DNA of 64,000 nt from Tabrizicola sp. (GTDB lineage: Bacteria; Pseudomonadota; Alphaproteobacteria; Rhodobacterales; Rhodobacteraceae), in assembly GCA_016792685.1 (NCBI GenBank), contig JAEULQ010000098.1, positions 1 to 64,000 of the forward strand, given 5' to 3'. Shown in pieces: positions 11,912 to 20,911 of the stretch (its first letter is position 1; each line of letters starts with the position of its first letter). Under the pieces are notes generated by a model. The model was given only the letters and a program-made list of their open reading frames with translations, did no database searches and was not told the DNA's origin. A program made the position numbers and the translations under genes.

Positions 11912-12497
11912 GCTTGATCGTCGTCTCGCCAATCTCGGTGATCAGTCGCCGTCCCTGACGGGCCAGCTCATCCGGCACCAGCGCGAAATGCACCTGGTTA
12001 GCGCCGATTTCCGCCGGCGCGCGCGGCTCGGTCAGGACCTCCCACAGCGCGGGGTCGACCCGCAGCCTCGGCGCTTCGGCCAGGATCGACCATCCCGCCT
12101 CACCCTTTGCAACCTGCACCTTGCCGCCATAGGCCATGGCGCTTTCTAGACACTGGAGCAACAGGAAGGCCAGCCGCACCTCGCGGCGCGCAAGGTCACC
12201 GGGGCTGGTCCACATATAGCTGATCCGCCCTCCGCGCCCCAGATCACCGAGGATCGCTGCCACTTCCGACCGGGCGATCCGCTGGTCGCTGGAGGCCTGG
12301 CCAAAACAGACCCGGAAGAACCGGATGCGCGCATTTGCATTGGCCACGCTTTCCGAGATCAGCGCCATTTCCGGCCGCGTGCCCCCAGGCTCCATCGCCA
12401 GAAGCTCCACCCCGTTGCCTATCGCCCCGATCGGGCTGATAAGATCATGGCAGATACGTGAGGCGATCAGGGCGGCGAGGTCGGGCTTGTCTTGCAT
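11901..12497 (-). CDS. chpT: ChpT-type histidine phosphotransferase
   Basis: Small protein of 198 residues resembling ChpT, the phosphotransferase that relays phosphate from CckA to CtrA and CpdR in alphaproteobacteria. The phospho-accepting histidine is H17 in [18 protein letters not shown]. It is followed by a helical-hairpin dimerisation region and a degenerate histidine-kinase-like ATPase fold with no recognisable N, G1 or G2 boxes, as expected for this family. In Rhodobacterales the CtrA phosphorelay governs motility, gene transfer agents and quorum-linked processes rather than viability. The ATG at 12497 gives [19 protein letters not shown], matching the family; the gene is convergent with proA and divergent from the DUF3553 gene. 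Confidence 0.9.
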   Translation of the reverse strand: MQDKPDLAALIASRICHDLISPIGAIGNGVELLAMEPGGTRPEMALISESVANANARIRFFRVCFGQASSDQRIARSEVAAILGDLGRGGRISYMWTSPGDLARREVRLAFLLLQCLESAMAYGGKVQVAKGEAGWSILAEAPRLRVDPALWEVLTEPRAPAEIGANQVHFALVPDELARQGRRLITEIGETTIKLTF

Positions 12498-12524
12498 GGA
12501 TGAACCGGGGCGAAAGGGCGAGGA

Positions 12525-12707
12525 ATGGCGGCACTTCTGGAACCGGGCATGCTGGTGCGCCACCCGGATCAGGCAGATTGGGGTCTGGGTCAGGTACAGT
12601 CGAACATTGACGGCAAGGTAACAGTGAACTTCGAGCACACGGGAAAAGTCGTGATCGACAGCAAGCGCATCTTCCTTGTGCCGGTGGCGGATCCGTTTCT
12701 CCCATAG
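12525..12707 (+). CDS. DUF3553 family small protein
   Basis: Sixty-residue protein with the features of DUF3553: MLVRHPDQADWGLGQVQS near residues 9-26 followed by KVTVNFEHTGKVVID. This looks like a small beta-barrel (CarD/SH3-like) module; members occur alone or at the end of helicases and may bind nucleic acid or RNA polymerase. It is divergent from chpT with only 27 bp between start codons, so both promoters must overlap the other's leader. Function is unknown. Confidence 0.85.
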   Translation: MAALLEPGMLVRHPDQADWGLGQVQSNIDGKVTVNFEHTGKVVIDSKRIFLVPVADPFLP

Positions 12708-12839
12708 TGCGAATTCGGGGGCGAAACTCAACCGGGAATTGCTTACAAAACCTCCGGCAGCACAGACGGTTGCAAAGCCGCCGAGGCGTGTCTAAGTGAA
12801 ACCTGCCGGAAGCCACGCCAAAGTCCGCGATCCAAGCCG

Positions 12840-13622
12840 ATGACAGCCGAAGAGACCCCCTACGCCGTGCGGCTGGCGACCACGCCCGAGGACATGACAG
12901 CGGCGCATCGGCTTCGCTATCAGGTCTTCATCGAGGAACTCGGCGGCAGCGGGCCCCTGGTCGACCATGCCGCGCGGCTGGAACGCGATGCATTTGACCC
13001 CTACTTCGACCACCTGATCCTTGTCGACCGGCGGATCGACCCCGCGAGTTGCACCCATGTGATCGGCGCCTATCGCGTGCTGCCCTTGGATCGCCGTGCC
13101 GCGGCGGGCCGCTTCTATTCCGAAACCGAATACGACCTTGGCCCACTTCTCGCCTCGGGTCGCAGGCTGCTGGAGCTTGGCCGCTCCTGCGTCCATACCG
13201 ATCATCGCGGCGGAACCTCGATGTTCCACCTCTGGAACGGGCTCGCCGAATACGTGCTGGAGCGCGGGATCGAGGTGCTGTTCGGGGTGGCAAGCTTTCA
13301 CGGCACCGACATCGCGACATTGGCCGAACCGCTGTCCTACCTTCACCACCACCATCTTGCCCCGCCCCAGATGCGGGTCCGCGCCCTGCCCCCGCACCGC
13401 CAGGACATGAACCTGATCCCGGCCGACCGTCTGGACCGCAAGGCCGCGATGGCCGCCACACCAGCGCTCATCAAGGCCTATCTCCGGCTCGGCGGCTTTG
13501 TCGGCGACGGCGCCTGGATCGACCACGATTTCAACACCACCGATGTCTGCCTGGTTATGGACACAGGCCAAATGTCGGCCCGGCACCGCGATTTCTACGT
13601 CCGCAAGAAGGCCCCCGCATGA
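12840..13622 (+). CDS. olsB: Ornithine N-acyltransferase (OlsB-like)
   Basis: GNAT-fold acyltransferase of 260 residues, probably transferring a 3-hydroxyacyl chain from acyl carrier protein to the alpha-amino group of ornithine to give lyso-ornithine lipid. Family marks are AAHRLRYQVFIEELG near residue 20-36, GAYRVLP, LLELGRSCVHTDHRGGTSMFHLWNGL (quoted only in part by its key residues E, R, C, H) and the C-terminal YLRLGGFVGDGAWIDHDFNTTDV. It overlaps the downstream acyltransferase olsA by four bases (ATGA), the usual olsBA pair. The enzyme acts at the cytoplasmic face of the inner membrane. Confidence 0.9.
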   Translation: MTAEETPYAVRLATTPEDMTAAHRLRYQVFIEELGGSGPLVDHAARLERDAFDPYFDHLILVDRRIDPASCTHVIGAYRVLPLDRRAAAGRFYSETEYDLGPLLASGRRLLELGRSCVHTDHRGGTSMFHLWNGLAEYVLERGIEVLFGVASFHGTDIATLAEPLSYLHHHHLAPPQMRVRALPPHRQDMNLIPADRLDRKAAMAATPALIKAYLRLGGFVGDGAWIDHDFNTTDVCLVMDTGQMSARHRDFYVRKKAPA

Positions 13623-14440
13623 CGGGCTGGGAACATGTCCCGCCGCCGCCCCTGCGCATTTCTCCGTTGGGTTGGCTGCGCGTGCTCTGGCGCGGGACGC
13701 TGGTCGGTTCGCTCACCTATGGTGGGCTGCTCCTCCTCCTTCTGATCAGGCTGGTGGAATGGCCGCTTTTCGGCCAGGCACGGCCAGTCACTCCGCATAT
13801 CACCAAGTTCGTCTGCCGCAACGCACTGCGCATCATGCGGCTGCCGCTCATCATCCACGGCCGGCCCATGACCCACTCTGGTGCCATTGTTGCCAACCAT
13901 TCCAGCTGGCTTGACGTCTTCGTCCTGAACGCGGCCCAGACCATCTATTTCGTCGCCAAGGCCGAAGTCGCCGCCTGGCCGCTGATCGGCTGGCTGGCCC
14001 GCGCTACGGGGACCGTCTTCATCGCTCGCAAGGGCACCGAAGCCAAGAAGCAGCAAGACATCTTCGAATCCCGGCTTCAGGCCGGCCACCGCTTGCTCTT
14101 CTTCCCCGAGGGCACCTCGACCGACGCGATCCGGGTTCTTCCGTTCAAGAGCACCCTCTTCCAGGCCTTCTTTTCGCCGGCGCTGGAGCGGACAATGCAT
14201 ATCCAGCCAGTGACCGTGGTCTTCCACGCGCCCGAGGGCGAGGATCCACGGCACTATGGCTGGTGGGGCGACATGGACTTCGCGAGCCACCTGCTGAAGA
14301 CACTTGCGACTGCGAAACAGGGCCGGGTCGAAGTGACCTTCCACCCCGAGGTGCCGGTCGACGCGTTCGAGAACCGCAAGGCTTTGGCCCAGCATTGCGA
14401 ACGGGTGATCCGGACAGCCCATGTCCATGCCGCCAACTGA
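13619..14440 (+). CDS. olsA: Lyso-ornithine lipid O-acyltransferase (OlsA/PlsC family)
   Basis: PlsC-family 1-acyl acyltransferase of 273 residues that should add the second acyl chain to lyso-ornithine lipid; some OlsA proteins also make phosphatidic acid. One N-terminal membrane segment (about 30-45) precedes the catalytic H-x4-D motif in NHSSWLD (H94, D99) and the FFPEGTSTD substrate motif. The start at 13619 overlaps the olsB stop by four bases; the same frame is open upstream but lies inside olsB. Ornithine lipids replace phospholipids under phosphate limitation and act in membrane stress. Confidence 0.92.
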   Translation: MTGWEHVPPPPLRISPLGWLRVLWRGTLVGSLTYGGLLLLLLIRLVEWPLFGQARPVTPHITKFVCRNALRIMRLPLIIHGRPMTHSGAIVANHSSWLDVFVLNAAQTIYFVAKAEVAAWPLIGWLARATGTVFIARKGTEAKKQQDIFESRLQAGHRLLFFPEGTSTDAIRVLPFKSTLFQAFFSPALERTMHIQPVTVVFHAPEGEDPRHYGWWGDMDFASHLLKTLATAKQGRVEVTFHPEVPVDAFENRKALAQHCERVIRTAHVHAAN

Positions 14441-14477
14441 TGATTAGGGTAGGAATCACCGCCTACCCCACTGCAGG

Positions 14478-15725
14478 TCACCGCAAACGACGCAGCAGAT
14501 CCAGGCTTGGTTTACCCGTCACCGGCAGCCCGACGCTTGCCTGATAGGCGCTGATCGCAGCCTCGGTCTTGGCCCCGATGACCCCGTCCGTGCCGCCGGT
14601 ATCGAATCCCGCCGCCGTCAGCCGCTCCTGCAACGCCTGCCGGTCGGCCTTGGTCATCCCCGCCGCATCCGGCCCGAAGCTTGCCTGCACTGCCCCCCGA
14701 CCCAGAAGCCGGTCCGACAGATGCCCGACCCCGATCGCATAGTTCTGCGCGTTGTTGTAACGCAGGATCGTCGCGAAATTCTGGGTCAGCAGGAAATAGG
14801 GCCCGCCGCCATCGATGATCGACCCGCCCGCGAGCGCGCCGCCAGACGCCGACCGCACGCCCAGCGCCTGCCAATCTGCCGCCGACTTGCCCTTGCCGCG
14901 GCCCAGATGCCCGGAGTTGAAGTTGCCCGGCAAGGTAACCTCCATCCCCCAGGGCAGGCCAGGGGTCCAGCCCGACCGCGCAAGATAGGCCGCCGTCGAG
15001 GCCAGCGCATCGGTCGGGTCCTCGCTCCAGATATCCCGCCGCCCGTCGCCGGTGAAATCCACCGCGAAGGCAAGGTACGAGGTCGGGATGAACTGGGTAT
15101 GCCCCATCGCCCCGGCCCAGCTGCCGGTCATGCTTGCGGGCGAGACATCCCCGGCCTGCAGGATCTTCAGCGCCGCGATCAGCTGGCTCTCGAAGAACTC
15201 GCCGCGACGCCCGTCATAGGCCAGCGTCGACAGCGCCGAGACCACCGGCACATTTCCGCGCCGCGTCCCGAAAAAGCTCTCCAGCCCCCAGACCGCCGCC
15301 ACGACATGGCCCTCGACCCCGTAGCGGCTTTCGATGGCCTGCAGCGTCCCGCCGTACTGTGCGAATTTCTGACGGCCAAGCGCCACCCGCTCATCTGAGG
15401 CCGCGATGTTCAGGTAATCTTCAAGCGTGCGGGTGAATTCGGTCTGGTTTCGGTCCTTCTCGACGACTTCGGGAATGAACCCTGCCCCCCGGAACGCCGC
15501 ATCAATCGTCGCCTGACTTATCCCGCGGCTGGCAGCGCGCCCCTTGAACCCCTCGACCCAGGCGTCCCAGCCTGCATTCGGCACCGCCCTCGGCGCAGGA
15601 TCCGGCGCACGATAACCGCCGCCGCCCGACCGCCCGGAGGAAGCACAGGCCGACAGGAACGCCGCCGCCCCCGTCAGCAGCGCAGTCCGCCGCGTGAAAC
15701 CGTTCAATAAGAATGCCTGTTGCAT
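14478..15725 (-). CDS. Lytic murein transglycosylase (MltB type, lipoprotein)
   Basis: Peptidoglycan lytic transglycosylase of 415 residues. The N-terminus has a twin-arginine-looking FTRRTALL run and a lipobox ending LSAC (lipidated cysteine near residue 27), so it is probably an outer-membrane lipoprotein. The SLT_2/MltB domain spans roughly residues 50-340 with the catalytic glutamate in WGLESFFGTRRGN and the GAMGHTQFIPTSYL motif. A C-terminal peptidoglycan-binding domain (about 355-415) ends QASVGLPVTGKPSLDLLRRLR. I use the ATG at 15725; the frame also has a TTG at 15740. The 3' end is 38 bp from the convergent olsA stop. Confidence 0.92.
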   Translation of the reverse strand: MQQAFLLNGFTRRTALLTGAAAFLSACASSGRSGGGGYRAPDPAPRAVPNAGWDAWVEGFKGRAASRGISQATIDAAFRGAGFIPEVVEKDRNQTEFTRTLEDYLNIAASDERVALGRQKFAQYGGTLQAIESRYGVEGHVVAAVWGLESFFGTRRGNVPVVSALSTLAYDGRRGEFFESQLIAALKILQAGDVSPASMTGSWAGAMGHTQFIPTSYLAFAVDFTGDGRRDIWSEDPTDALASTAAYLARSGWTPGLPWGMEVTLPGNFNSGHLGRGKGKSAADWQALGVRSASGGALAGGSIIDGGGPYFLLTQNFATILRYNNAQNYAIGVGHLSDRLLGRGAVQASFGPDAAGMTKADRQALQERLTAAGFDTGGTDGVIGAKTEAAISAYQASVGLPVTGKPSLDLLRRLR

Positions 15726-15927
15726 GTGATCGCCTGACAACTGTTCTTGTTATGCCACCATGATACAGGCAGGCGGTGTCAGGCCAAGGGCACAAGCGCA
15801 AGCTGGGCAAGAATGCCCGCCCAACCCGTTAGCCCAAAGTGAACATGGTGAACGGTCCCTGAATAGCCACAGCCAACACATTGAAATCCTTGACCCGGCT
15901 AAGCTGTCCCAGCGCGGACAGCCCGCC

Positions 15928-16665
15928 TCAGTCACCCTGCTTTTTCAACTTGAAGGCGATCTGTCGCAGCATCCCGTGGAAAGTCTGAACCTCGGCTCGG
16001 GTCAGCCCCAGCCGTCCCCACATGTTCCGCAGGTTCGCCTTCATCCCCTCTACCTTCGTCTCCGGAAAGAAGAACCCGGCCGCATCCAGCCGCTCCTCGA
16101 AATGGTCGGCCAGCCGGTCCACTTCCTCCCGGTTTGCGAAATCGGTCCGGGCCAGTTCCATGACCGACGGCGCCACCTCACCCGCCTGCCGCTGCCATTC
16201 ATAGCCAAGAAGCAGCACACATTGCGCGAGGTTCAGCGACGGGAAATTCGGGTTGACCGGGACCGTCACGATCGCATTTGCCCGGATGATGTCCTCGTTC
16301 TCAAGCCCGGCACGCTCCGGCCCGAAAAGGACGCCGACCCGCTTGCCCGCAGCTCCCATTGCCCGGGCCATCTCCATCGCCCGCTCCGGGGTCACGACCT
16401 CCTTGACCAGCTCCCGCCCCCGCGCCGTGGTGGCGAAGACAAAATCGCAATCCGCGATCGAGGACGGCAAGTCCTGGAACAGTCCCGCATGGTCCAAGAG
16501 GCGCCCCGCCCCGGAGGCCATCGCCACTGCCTTCGGGTTCGGCCAGCCGTCGCGCGGCCCGACGACCCGCATCCGCTCCAATCCGAAGTTCAGCATCGCC
16601 CGGGCGGCCGCGCCGATATTCTCGCCCATCTGCGGACGCACGAGGATGAAGACCGGAGGGATCAT
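15928..16665 (-). CDS. trmJ: tRNA (cytidine/uridine-32-2'-O)-methyltransferase TrmJ
   Basis: SPOUT-class RNA methyltransferase of 245 residues, TrmH family, TrmJ branch, which methylates the ribose of position 32 in several tRNAs using SAM. The N-terminus MIPPVFILVRPQMGENIGAA and the following AMLNFGLERMRVVGPR carry the motif-1 Asn and Arg. The knot region is seen in GVLFGPERAGLENEDI (motif 2) and FPSLNLAQCVLLLGYEW (motif 3). Divergent from the TfoX-like gene 68 bp away. The 202-bp gap to the transglycosylase start holds no recognised element. Confidence 0.93.
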   Translation of the reverse strand: MIPPVFILVRPQMGENIGAAARAMLNFGLERMRVVGPRDGWPNPKAVAMASGAGRLLDHAGLFQDLPSSIADCDFVFATTARGRELVKEVVTPERAMEMARAMGAAGKRVGVLFGPERAGLENEDIIRANAIVTVPVNPNFPSLNLAQCVLLLGYEWQRQAGEVAPSVMELARTDFANREEVDRLADHFEERLDAAGFFFPETKVEGMKANLRNMWGRLGLTRAEVQTFHGMLRQIAFKLKKQGD

Positions 16666-16733
16666 GCGTCACCTTTGCCAAAAGCCCGTCCGCCAGATAG
16701 GCTAGCTGCGGACCCCTGACAAGGAGCGCCGCC

Positions 16734-17099
16734 ATGGCCTTTGACCCGGGACTGGCCGAACTGCTGCGCAGCTCTCTCGCCGACGAGCCCTTCAGCGAGA
16801 CCCGGATGTTCGGCGGCATCGCCTTCATGCTCAACGGCCACATGCTCTGCGGTGTCCACAAGGGCGGCGTGATGGTGCGGGTAGGCAAAGAGAATTACGC
16901 GGACGCGCTGGCCCAGAAAGGCGTCGCCCCGATGCTTTTCACCGGCAGGCCGATGGTCGGGATGGTGGACGTCGCCGACACGATCGTGGCCGAGGATGAC
17001 TTGCGGGGCCGGCTTCTGGACATGGCCTTGGCCTCGAACAAGGCGATGCCGCCAAAGGCCCCGAAGCCACCCAAGGTAGCCAAGCCGAAGAAAGGCTGA
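16734..17099 (+). CDS. TfoX/Sxy N-terminal domain protein
   Basis: Protein of 121 residues carrying only the TfoX N-terminal domain: RMFGGIAFMLNGHMLCGV at about residues 23-40, then VGKENYADALAQKGVAPM and GRPMVGMVDV. The tail from residue about 100 is rich in lysine, proline and alanine. In gammaproteobacteria TfoX/Sxy activates competence genes with CRP, but single-domain alphaproteobacterial members have no established role. A good Shine-Dalgarno (AAGGAG) precedes the ATG. Confidence 0.85.
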   Translation: MAFDPGLAELLRSSLADEPFSETRMFGGIAFMLNGHMLCGVHKGGVMVRVGKENYADALAQKGVAPMLFTGRPMVGMVDVADTIVAEDDLRGRLLDMALASNKAMPPKAPKPPKVAKPKKG

Positions 17100-17133
17100 T
17101 AGAGGGGCCGCCAGACCCTTGCCGGAGCCCAAG

Positions 17134-17754
17134 ATGGCCGCTGACGACCGCCCGCAGATCACACTGATCACGCCCCCCGCCTTTGACCCCGAAGTCTTCT
17201 CCGACCGTATCGCTCGCGTGCTTGACGGGGTGGACGTTGCCTGCCTGCGGCTTTCGCTTGGCACGAAGGACGAGGACATCCTGATGCGTGCCGCCGATGC
17301 CGCGCGCGAAGCCGCCCACGCCCGCGACGTGGCCGTGGTGATCGACAATCACCTGATCCTGGCCGAACGACTGGGCCTTGACGGTGTCCACCTGACCGAC
17401 GGGTCACGCAATGTCCGCAAGGCGCGCAAGGACATCGGCGCGGATGCCATCGTCGGCGCCTTCTGCGGCACGTCCAAGCATGACGGCATGACGGCCGGAG
17501 AGGCCGGCGCCGATTACGTAAGCTTCGGCCCGATCGGGGCAACTGCGCTTGGCGATGGCAGCCAGGCCCCGTTCGAGCTCTTCGAATGGTGGTCCGAAGT
17601 GATCGAGGTCCCGATCATCGCTGAAGGTGCGCTCACGGCCGAGCTGGTCGCCAAGTTCGGCCCCGTCACCGACTTCTTCGCCGTGGGCGAGGAAATCTGG
17701 AGTGCCGAAGACCCGGTCGCCGCTCTGAAAGCGTTGCTGGCACCCCTCGGTTGA
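17134..17754 (+). CDS. ThiE/TenI-like thiamine phosphate synthase family protein
   Basis: TIM-barrel protein of 206 residues of the thiamine-phosphate synthase family. It shows VAVVIDNHLILAERLGLDGVHL, the GAFCGTSKHDGMTAGEAGADYVSFGPI core, and IIAEGALTAELVAKF at the phosphate-binding end. ThiE joins the pyrimidine and thiazole phosphates; the equivalents of the pyrophosphate-binding residues are only partly evident, so TenI-like or other function is possible. No other thiamine gene or TPP-type leader is visible nearby. I start at the ATG at 17134; an in-frame TTG at 17119 is an alternative. Confidence 0.75.
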   Translation: MAADDRPQITLITPPAFDPEVFSDRIARVLDGVDVACLRLSLGTKDEDILMRAADAAREAAHARDVAVVIDNHLILAERLGLDGVHLTDGSRNVRKARKDIGADAIVGAFCGTSKHDGMTAGEAGADYVSFGPIGATALGDGSQAPFELFEWWSEVIEVPIIAEGALTAELVAKFGPVTDFFAVGEEIWSAEDPVAALKALLAPLG

Positions 17755-17780
17755 CCCGCTCGTCGAAGGTCGAGCCTTGC

Positions 17781-18287
17781 TCAGGCACCAAAGTCTTCGC
17801 GTGTCAGGCTCTGGCGGAGGAGCGGGCGCGACCGACCCAGGGCGCGGCAATGCGCCTCCTCCAACCCGACTGTCACGAAGCCGAGCTTGCGGTGGACGGC
17901 GGCCGAAGCTCGGTTGTCGGCGAAGTAACCTGACCGGATGGACCCCGCCTCGCCCGCAGCGAAATGGGTCGCGATGACCGCGCGAGCGGCCTCGGTCACA
18001 TAGCCCCTGCCCTGCCGGTCCGGTGCGATCCAGAAACCGAGTCCGGGATCAAGGCTGATCCCGCCCGCATGGCCGTCTCCATCCAGAATTGACCAATGGA
18101 AGCCGGGACGGGCCAGCGCCAGATAGGCGGCGAAGTCCTCTGGCCCGTAAGGATGCGGAACGACCGTCAGGTAGCGGCTGGCCTTCAGGTTGCCCACACC
18201 GGCAATCACGGCATGGGCATCCTCTGCCTGCACCGGGCGCAGCAAAAGCCGCGCCGTCCGCAGGACAGCGCGGCTCATGTGATCCAT
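17781..18287 (-). CDS. GNAT family acetyltransferase
   Basis: Acetyltransferase-fold protein of 168 residues of the RimJ/RimL type (Acetyltransf_3): RTARLLLRPVQAEDAHAVI at the start, GFWIAPDRQGRGYVTEAARAV with the acetyl-CoA pyrophosphate loop (Q-G-R-G-Y), and SGYFADNRASAAVHRKLGF near the end. Substrate unknown. It follows a second GNAT gene with a four-base gap, and both sit downstream of rplU-rpmA on the same strand, an arrangement common in Rhodobacterales. Confidence 0.85.
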   Translation of the reverse strand: MDHMSRAVLRTARLLLRPVQAEDAHAVIAGVGNLKASRYLTVVPHPYGPEDFAAYLALARPGFHWSILDGDGHAGGISLDPGLGFWIAPDRQGRGYVTEAARAVIATHFAAGEAGSIRSGYFADNRASAAVHRKLGFVTVGLEEAHCRALGRSRPLLRQSLTREDFGA

Positions 18288-18291
18288 GGCG

Positions 18292-18831
18292 TCAGTCCAG
18301 CTTGCGGATGTAGGTCCAGGTCGGCACGTTCTCGCTCCGCGCGACCGAAAAGCTTTCAGCGTCACCCAGGTACTGGAAACCGGCGTTGGTCAGCACGCGT
18401 GCCGAGCCCGGATTGTCCTGGAAGGCTTCGGCAAACATGGTGCAGTTCTTCTGAGGGTTCGCCGTCACCAAAGCCTGGACCGCCTCGGACGCAATGCCGT
18501 GGTTCCAGAACGCCGGGGCGACCCAGAAGGCGACTTCGGACTGGTTGCGGTCCATCTTCTTGAGCGAGATCACGCCCAGCACTTCGGGCAGGTTCGACCG
18601 CGAGCCGTCCATCACCCAGATGTCTTCCTCCGAGCCCGCCGCCATGGCACGGGCGCAGAAAGCCTCGGCCGCGCCGGGAGGCAGCGGGTGGGGGATACCC
18701 TGGGTCGCCTCGGCCACGCGTTTGTCGCCCGCATAAAGCGCGAAAAGCCCGGCGTCGGACTTGCGGACAGGACGCATCGCAAACCGCTCGGTCGGAATCT
18801 CGACCTGCGGGACGATCTTCTCCAGGATCAT
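18292..18831 (-). CDS. GNAT family acetyltransferase
   Basis: Acetyltransferase of 179 residues, RimJ/RimL type. Motifs are TERFAMRPVRKSDAGLFALY at the N-terminus, VAFWVAPAFWNHGIASEAVQAL for acetyl-CoA binding, and DNPGSARVLTNAGFQYLGDAE near the C-terminus. It lies downstream of rpmA and upstream of another GNAT gene. Such pairs may acetylate ribosomal proteins or small amines; nothing in the sequence settles this. Confidence 0.85.
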   Translation of the reverse strand: MILEKIVPQVEIPTERFAMRPVRKSDAGLFALYAGDKRVAEATQGIPHPLPPGAAEAFCARAMAAGSEEDIWVMDGSRSNLPEVLGVISLKKMDRNQSEVAFWVAPAFWNHGIASEAVQALVTANPQKNCTMFAEAFQDNPGSARVLTNAGFQYLGDAESFSVARSENVPTWTYIRKLD

Positions 18832-18962
18832 GGCTTCCCTCCTTTGAAGCGCATGTGGGGATTGTCGGTTACCCGCGCAATCGCCCGATTGTTTGTCCCT
18901 TTCACGGTCACGTCATGGCAAAGCGCCACATTCGCACCGGAGCAGGGTCCGGAAACGAGAAA

Positions 18963-18988
18963 GGGGACCGGCCCTTCGGCCGATCCCC
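18963..18988 (-). terminator. Rho-independent terminator after rpmA
   Basis: On the minus strand, 30 bp beyond the rpmA stop, the arms GGGGATCGGCCG and a near-perfect partner (one mismatch) fold around a short loop and are followed by a T-rich run (CCTTTCTCGTTT). It would end the rplU-rpmA transcript ahead of the GNAT genes. Confidence 0.7.
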
Positions 18989-19017
18989 CATCTACAATCT
19001 GATTGTAAAGGTTCGGC

Positions 19018-19287
19018 TTACTCGGCTGCCTCCTGGGCGGGAAGAACCGAAATGAAGGTGCGGCCTTTGAGGCCCTTCTTGAAGGTCACGCGGCCTTCGA
19101 CCGTTGCGAAGATCGTATGGTCGGTGCCCATGCCCACGCCTTCGCCCGGGAACCAGGTGGTCCCGCGCTGACGGCAGATGATGTTGCCGGGAATGGCATG
19201 CTGGCCGCCGAAAAGCTTGACGCCCAGGCGACGACCGGCGCTATCGCGACCGTTGCGGGACGAACCGCCTGCTTTCTTGTGTGCCAT
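19018..19287 (-). CDS. rpmA: 50S ribosomal protein L27
   Basis: L27 of 89 residues beginning [20 protein letters not shown] with the basic N-terminal tail that reaches the peptidyl-transferase centre; there is no Firmicutes-type cleavable extension. Conserved [21 protein letters not shown] and the [16 protein letters not shown] segment are intact. It is six bases downstream of rplU and shares its promoter. Confidence 0.98.
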   Translation of the reverse strand: MAHKKAGGSSRNGRDSAGRRLGVKLFGGQHAIPGNIICRQRGTTWFPGEGVGMGTDHTIFATVEGRVTFKKGLKGRTFISVLPAQEAAE

Positions 19288-19293
19288 GGGGTG

Positions 19294-19737
19294 TTACTCC
19301 TTCGCGACAGCGGCCTTGGCGGCACGCTTCGGTTTCTCGGCCGGGGCCGCAGCCTTGGCACCCGGGGCTTCATGCGCGGCACGGCGGGCGGCAACGGTGC
19401 CGACAGCTGCCTTGACGCCCGACTTGTCGCCGCCCGAGGCCAGAACCTCGGTCACGCGGACCAGCGTCAGATGCTGGCGGTGGCCCTTGGTGCGCTGGCT
19501 GGAGTGCTTCCGGCGACGCTTGACGTAGTGGATGGTCTTTTCGCCCTTGATCTGGTCGATGACCTCGGCCTGGACGGCCGCGCCCTTGACCATCGGCGCG
19601 CCAACAGTGGTGCCGACCATCAGGATGTCGTTGAACTGGATCTTGTCGCCAGCTGCAGCATCAAGCTTTTCAACACGCAGGACGTCACCCGCCTGCACCT
19701 TGTATTGCTTGCCGCCGGTCTTGAGGACCGCAAACAT
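19294..19737 (-). CDS. rplU: 50S ribosomal protein L21
   Basis: L21 with the standard core in residues 1-103 (MFAVLKTGGKQYKVQAGDVL, then IHYVKRRRKHSSQRTKGHRQ) and a C-terminal extension of about 45 residues rich in alanine and lysine (total 147). Such low-complexity tails on L21 are common in alphaproteobacteria. First gene of the rplU-rpmA operon; a strong promoter lies about 140 bp upstream. Confidence 0.97.
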   Translation of the reverse strand: MFAVLKTGGKQYKVQAGDVLRVEKLDAAAGDKIQFNDILMVGTTVGAPMVKGAAVQAEVIDQIKGEKTIHYVKRRRKHSSQRTKGHRQHLTLVRVTEVLASGGDKSGVKAAVGTVAARRAAHEAPGAKAAAPAEKPKRAAKAAVAKE

Positions 19738-19878
19738 GGGTCTTTCCTTCTCTTGCTCCGCGCCCTGTGGCCCCCTTGCGGGCGTTTCGGAGTTGCCTCC
19801 GCCTCGGACAGCGCGCCCTGTCAGGCGTCATGAATGAATAGCCCAGGCCGAGAGTCGCCCCTCAGCCCAGGATGCGCG

Positions 19879-19907
19879 CTTATGCTTCGAAGCCGTGAGG
19901 CTGTCAA
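19879..19907 (-). promoter_or_regulatory. Sigma-70 promoter for rplU-rpmA
   Basis: Read on the minus strand there is a consensus -35 TTGACA (19907-19902), a 17-bp spacer and a -10-like CATAAG (19884-19879). Transcription should begin near 19872, leaving a leader of about 135 nt before rplU. The site begins 10 bases past the stop of the DUF2059 gene, so the ribosomal operon has its own promoter. Confidence 0.7.
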
Positions 19908-19917
19908 GCCGGGCCGC

Positions 19918-20784
19918 TCAGATATCCCGACCCTGCATTGCAATGCCCGCAGCCCGCCCCAGGTCATAGGAAACCTGACGAAACACCGCGTCGAACGCCG
20001 TGAACAGCGCCGCATTCAACCGCTGCCCGGCCGAGCTTTCGCTGAAGGTGACATAGGCTTCCAGCTCGGCCTCGGACAGGGGGTCATAGGCCAGACCAAG
20101 ATAGGCCAAAAGCCAGGAATTGGTGTCTTCGCGAATCTGCCCTTCCTGCGCCCAGACATCCGACATGATCTGGTCCTCGGGCATCGGCTGACCATAGGCC
20201 CCCGTGCCCGACAGACCCTTCATGAAGGCAAGATTGCCAGAAAGGGCGCCCGCGACATTCATCTCCAGCAGATCACCGGCCTCGATGAAGCGGCGGATCT
20301 GGGCAAGCTTCGGATCGCGCTTGGCCGAGCGCCGGTCAGCGGCAACGCGGGCGGCCTCTTCCGAGGCGGTGTCCAGGAAGGCCCGCCGGGCATCGATTTC
20401 CAGGCCGACGATCCGCTGGCCTAGATCCGATCCGAAAAAGCCGATGATCTCGGCCAGCGCTTCGGGATCGGTTGCCAGTTGCGTTTCAAGTGCCGCCGCG
20501 AAGTCCTTATGAAGTTTTTCCACGTCGTAGATTGCCGAGACCGCCTCTTGCCATCCCGGCCCTCCGCCCGAGGGGAACATGTCAGCTTCCAGTGTCTTGC
20601 CATGCGCAACGCCTTCTTCGGCCATGATGGCAAACAGGTCTTGGAAGCGCATTGTCTTGGCCAAAGTCGCGACGGTGGCCTCGGCAGTCGGTGCCCCGCC
20701 GCCGGTTTCGGCCCTTGCCGGCAGGCTCGTCGTGAAAGCTGCGGCAATGACCAGGCAAGAGAGCAGATGACGGACGAACTGCAT
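19918..20784 (-). CDS. DUF2059 domain exported protein
   Basis: Protein of 288 residues with a Sec signal peptide (MQFVRHLLSCLVIAAAFTTSLPARA, cleavage likely after ARA at residue 25). The mature part is mostly helical and fits DUF2059: AIYDVEKLHKDFAAAL near residue 85-100, IIGFFGSDLGQRIVGLE near 112-128, and a second copy-like segment AYVTFSESSAGQRLNAALFTAF near 245-266. The domain has no established activity; the protein is expected in the periplasm. The gene stands alone upstream of rplU. Confidence 0.85.
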   Translation of the reverse strand: MQFVRHLLSCLVIAAAFTTSLPARAETGGGAPTAEATVATLAKTMRFQDLFAIMAEEGVAHGKTLEADMFPSGGGPGWQEAVSAIYDVEKLHKDFAAALETQLATDPEALAEIIGFFGSDLGQRIVGLEIDARRAFLDTASEEAARVAADRRSAKRDPKLAQIRRFIEAGDLLEMNVAGALSGNLAFMKGLSGTGAYGQPMPEDQIMSDVWAQEGQIREDTNSWLLAYLGLAYDPLSEAELEAYVTFSESSAGQRLNAALFTAFDAVFRQVSYDLGRAAGIAMQGRDI

Positions 20785-20911
20785 TGCGGGCCCTTCCCAA
20801 TCGCTGTGGCTGTGTCAGAGGTAGAGGTATCGACCCACCTTGCCAAGCGCAGGACGCGCAACTGCCTGTGATCGGTCTGCGGGGTCGCGGCGGCTTTCTT
20901 CGAAATGCCCC

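Noticed and set aside
17040..17133. TPP riboswitch before the thiE-like gene
   Set aside because: The gap to the preceding gene is too short and no THI-box pattern is visible.
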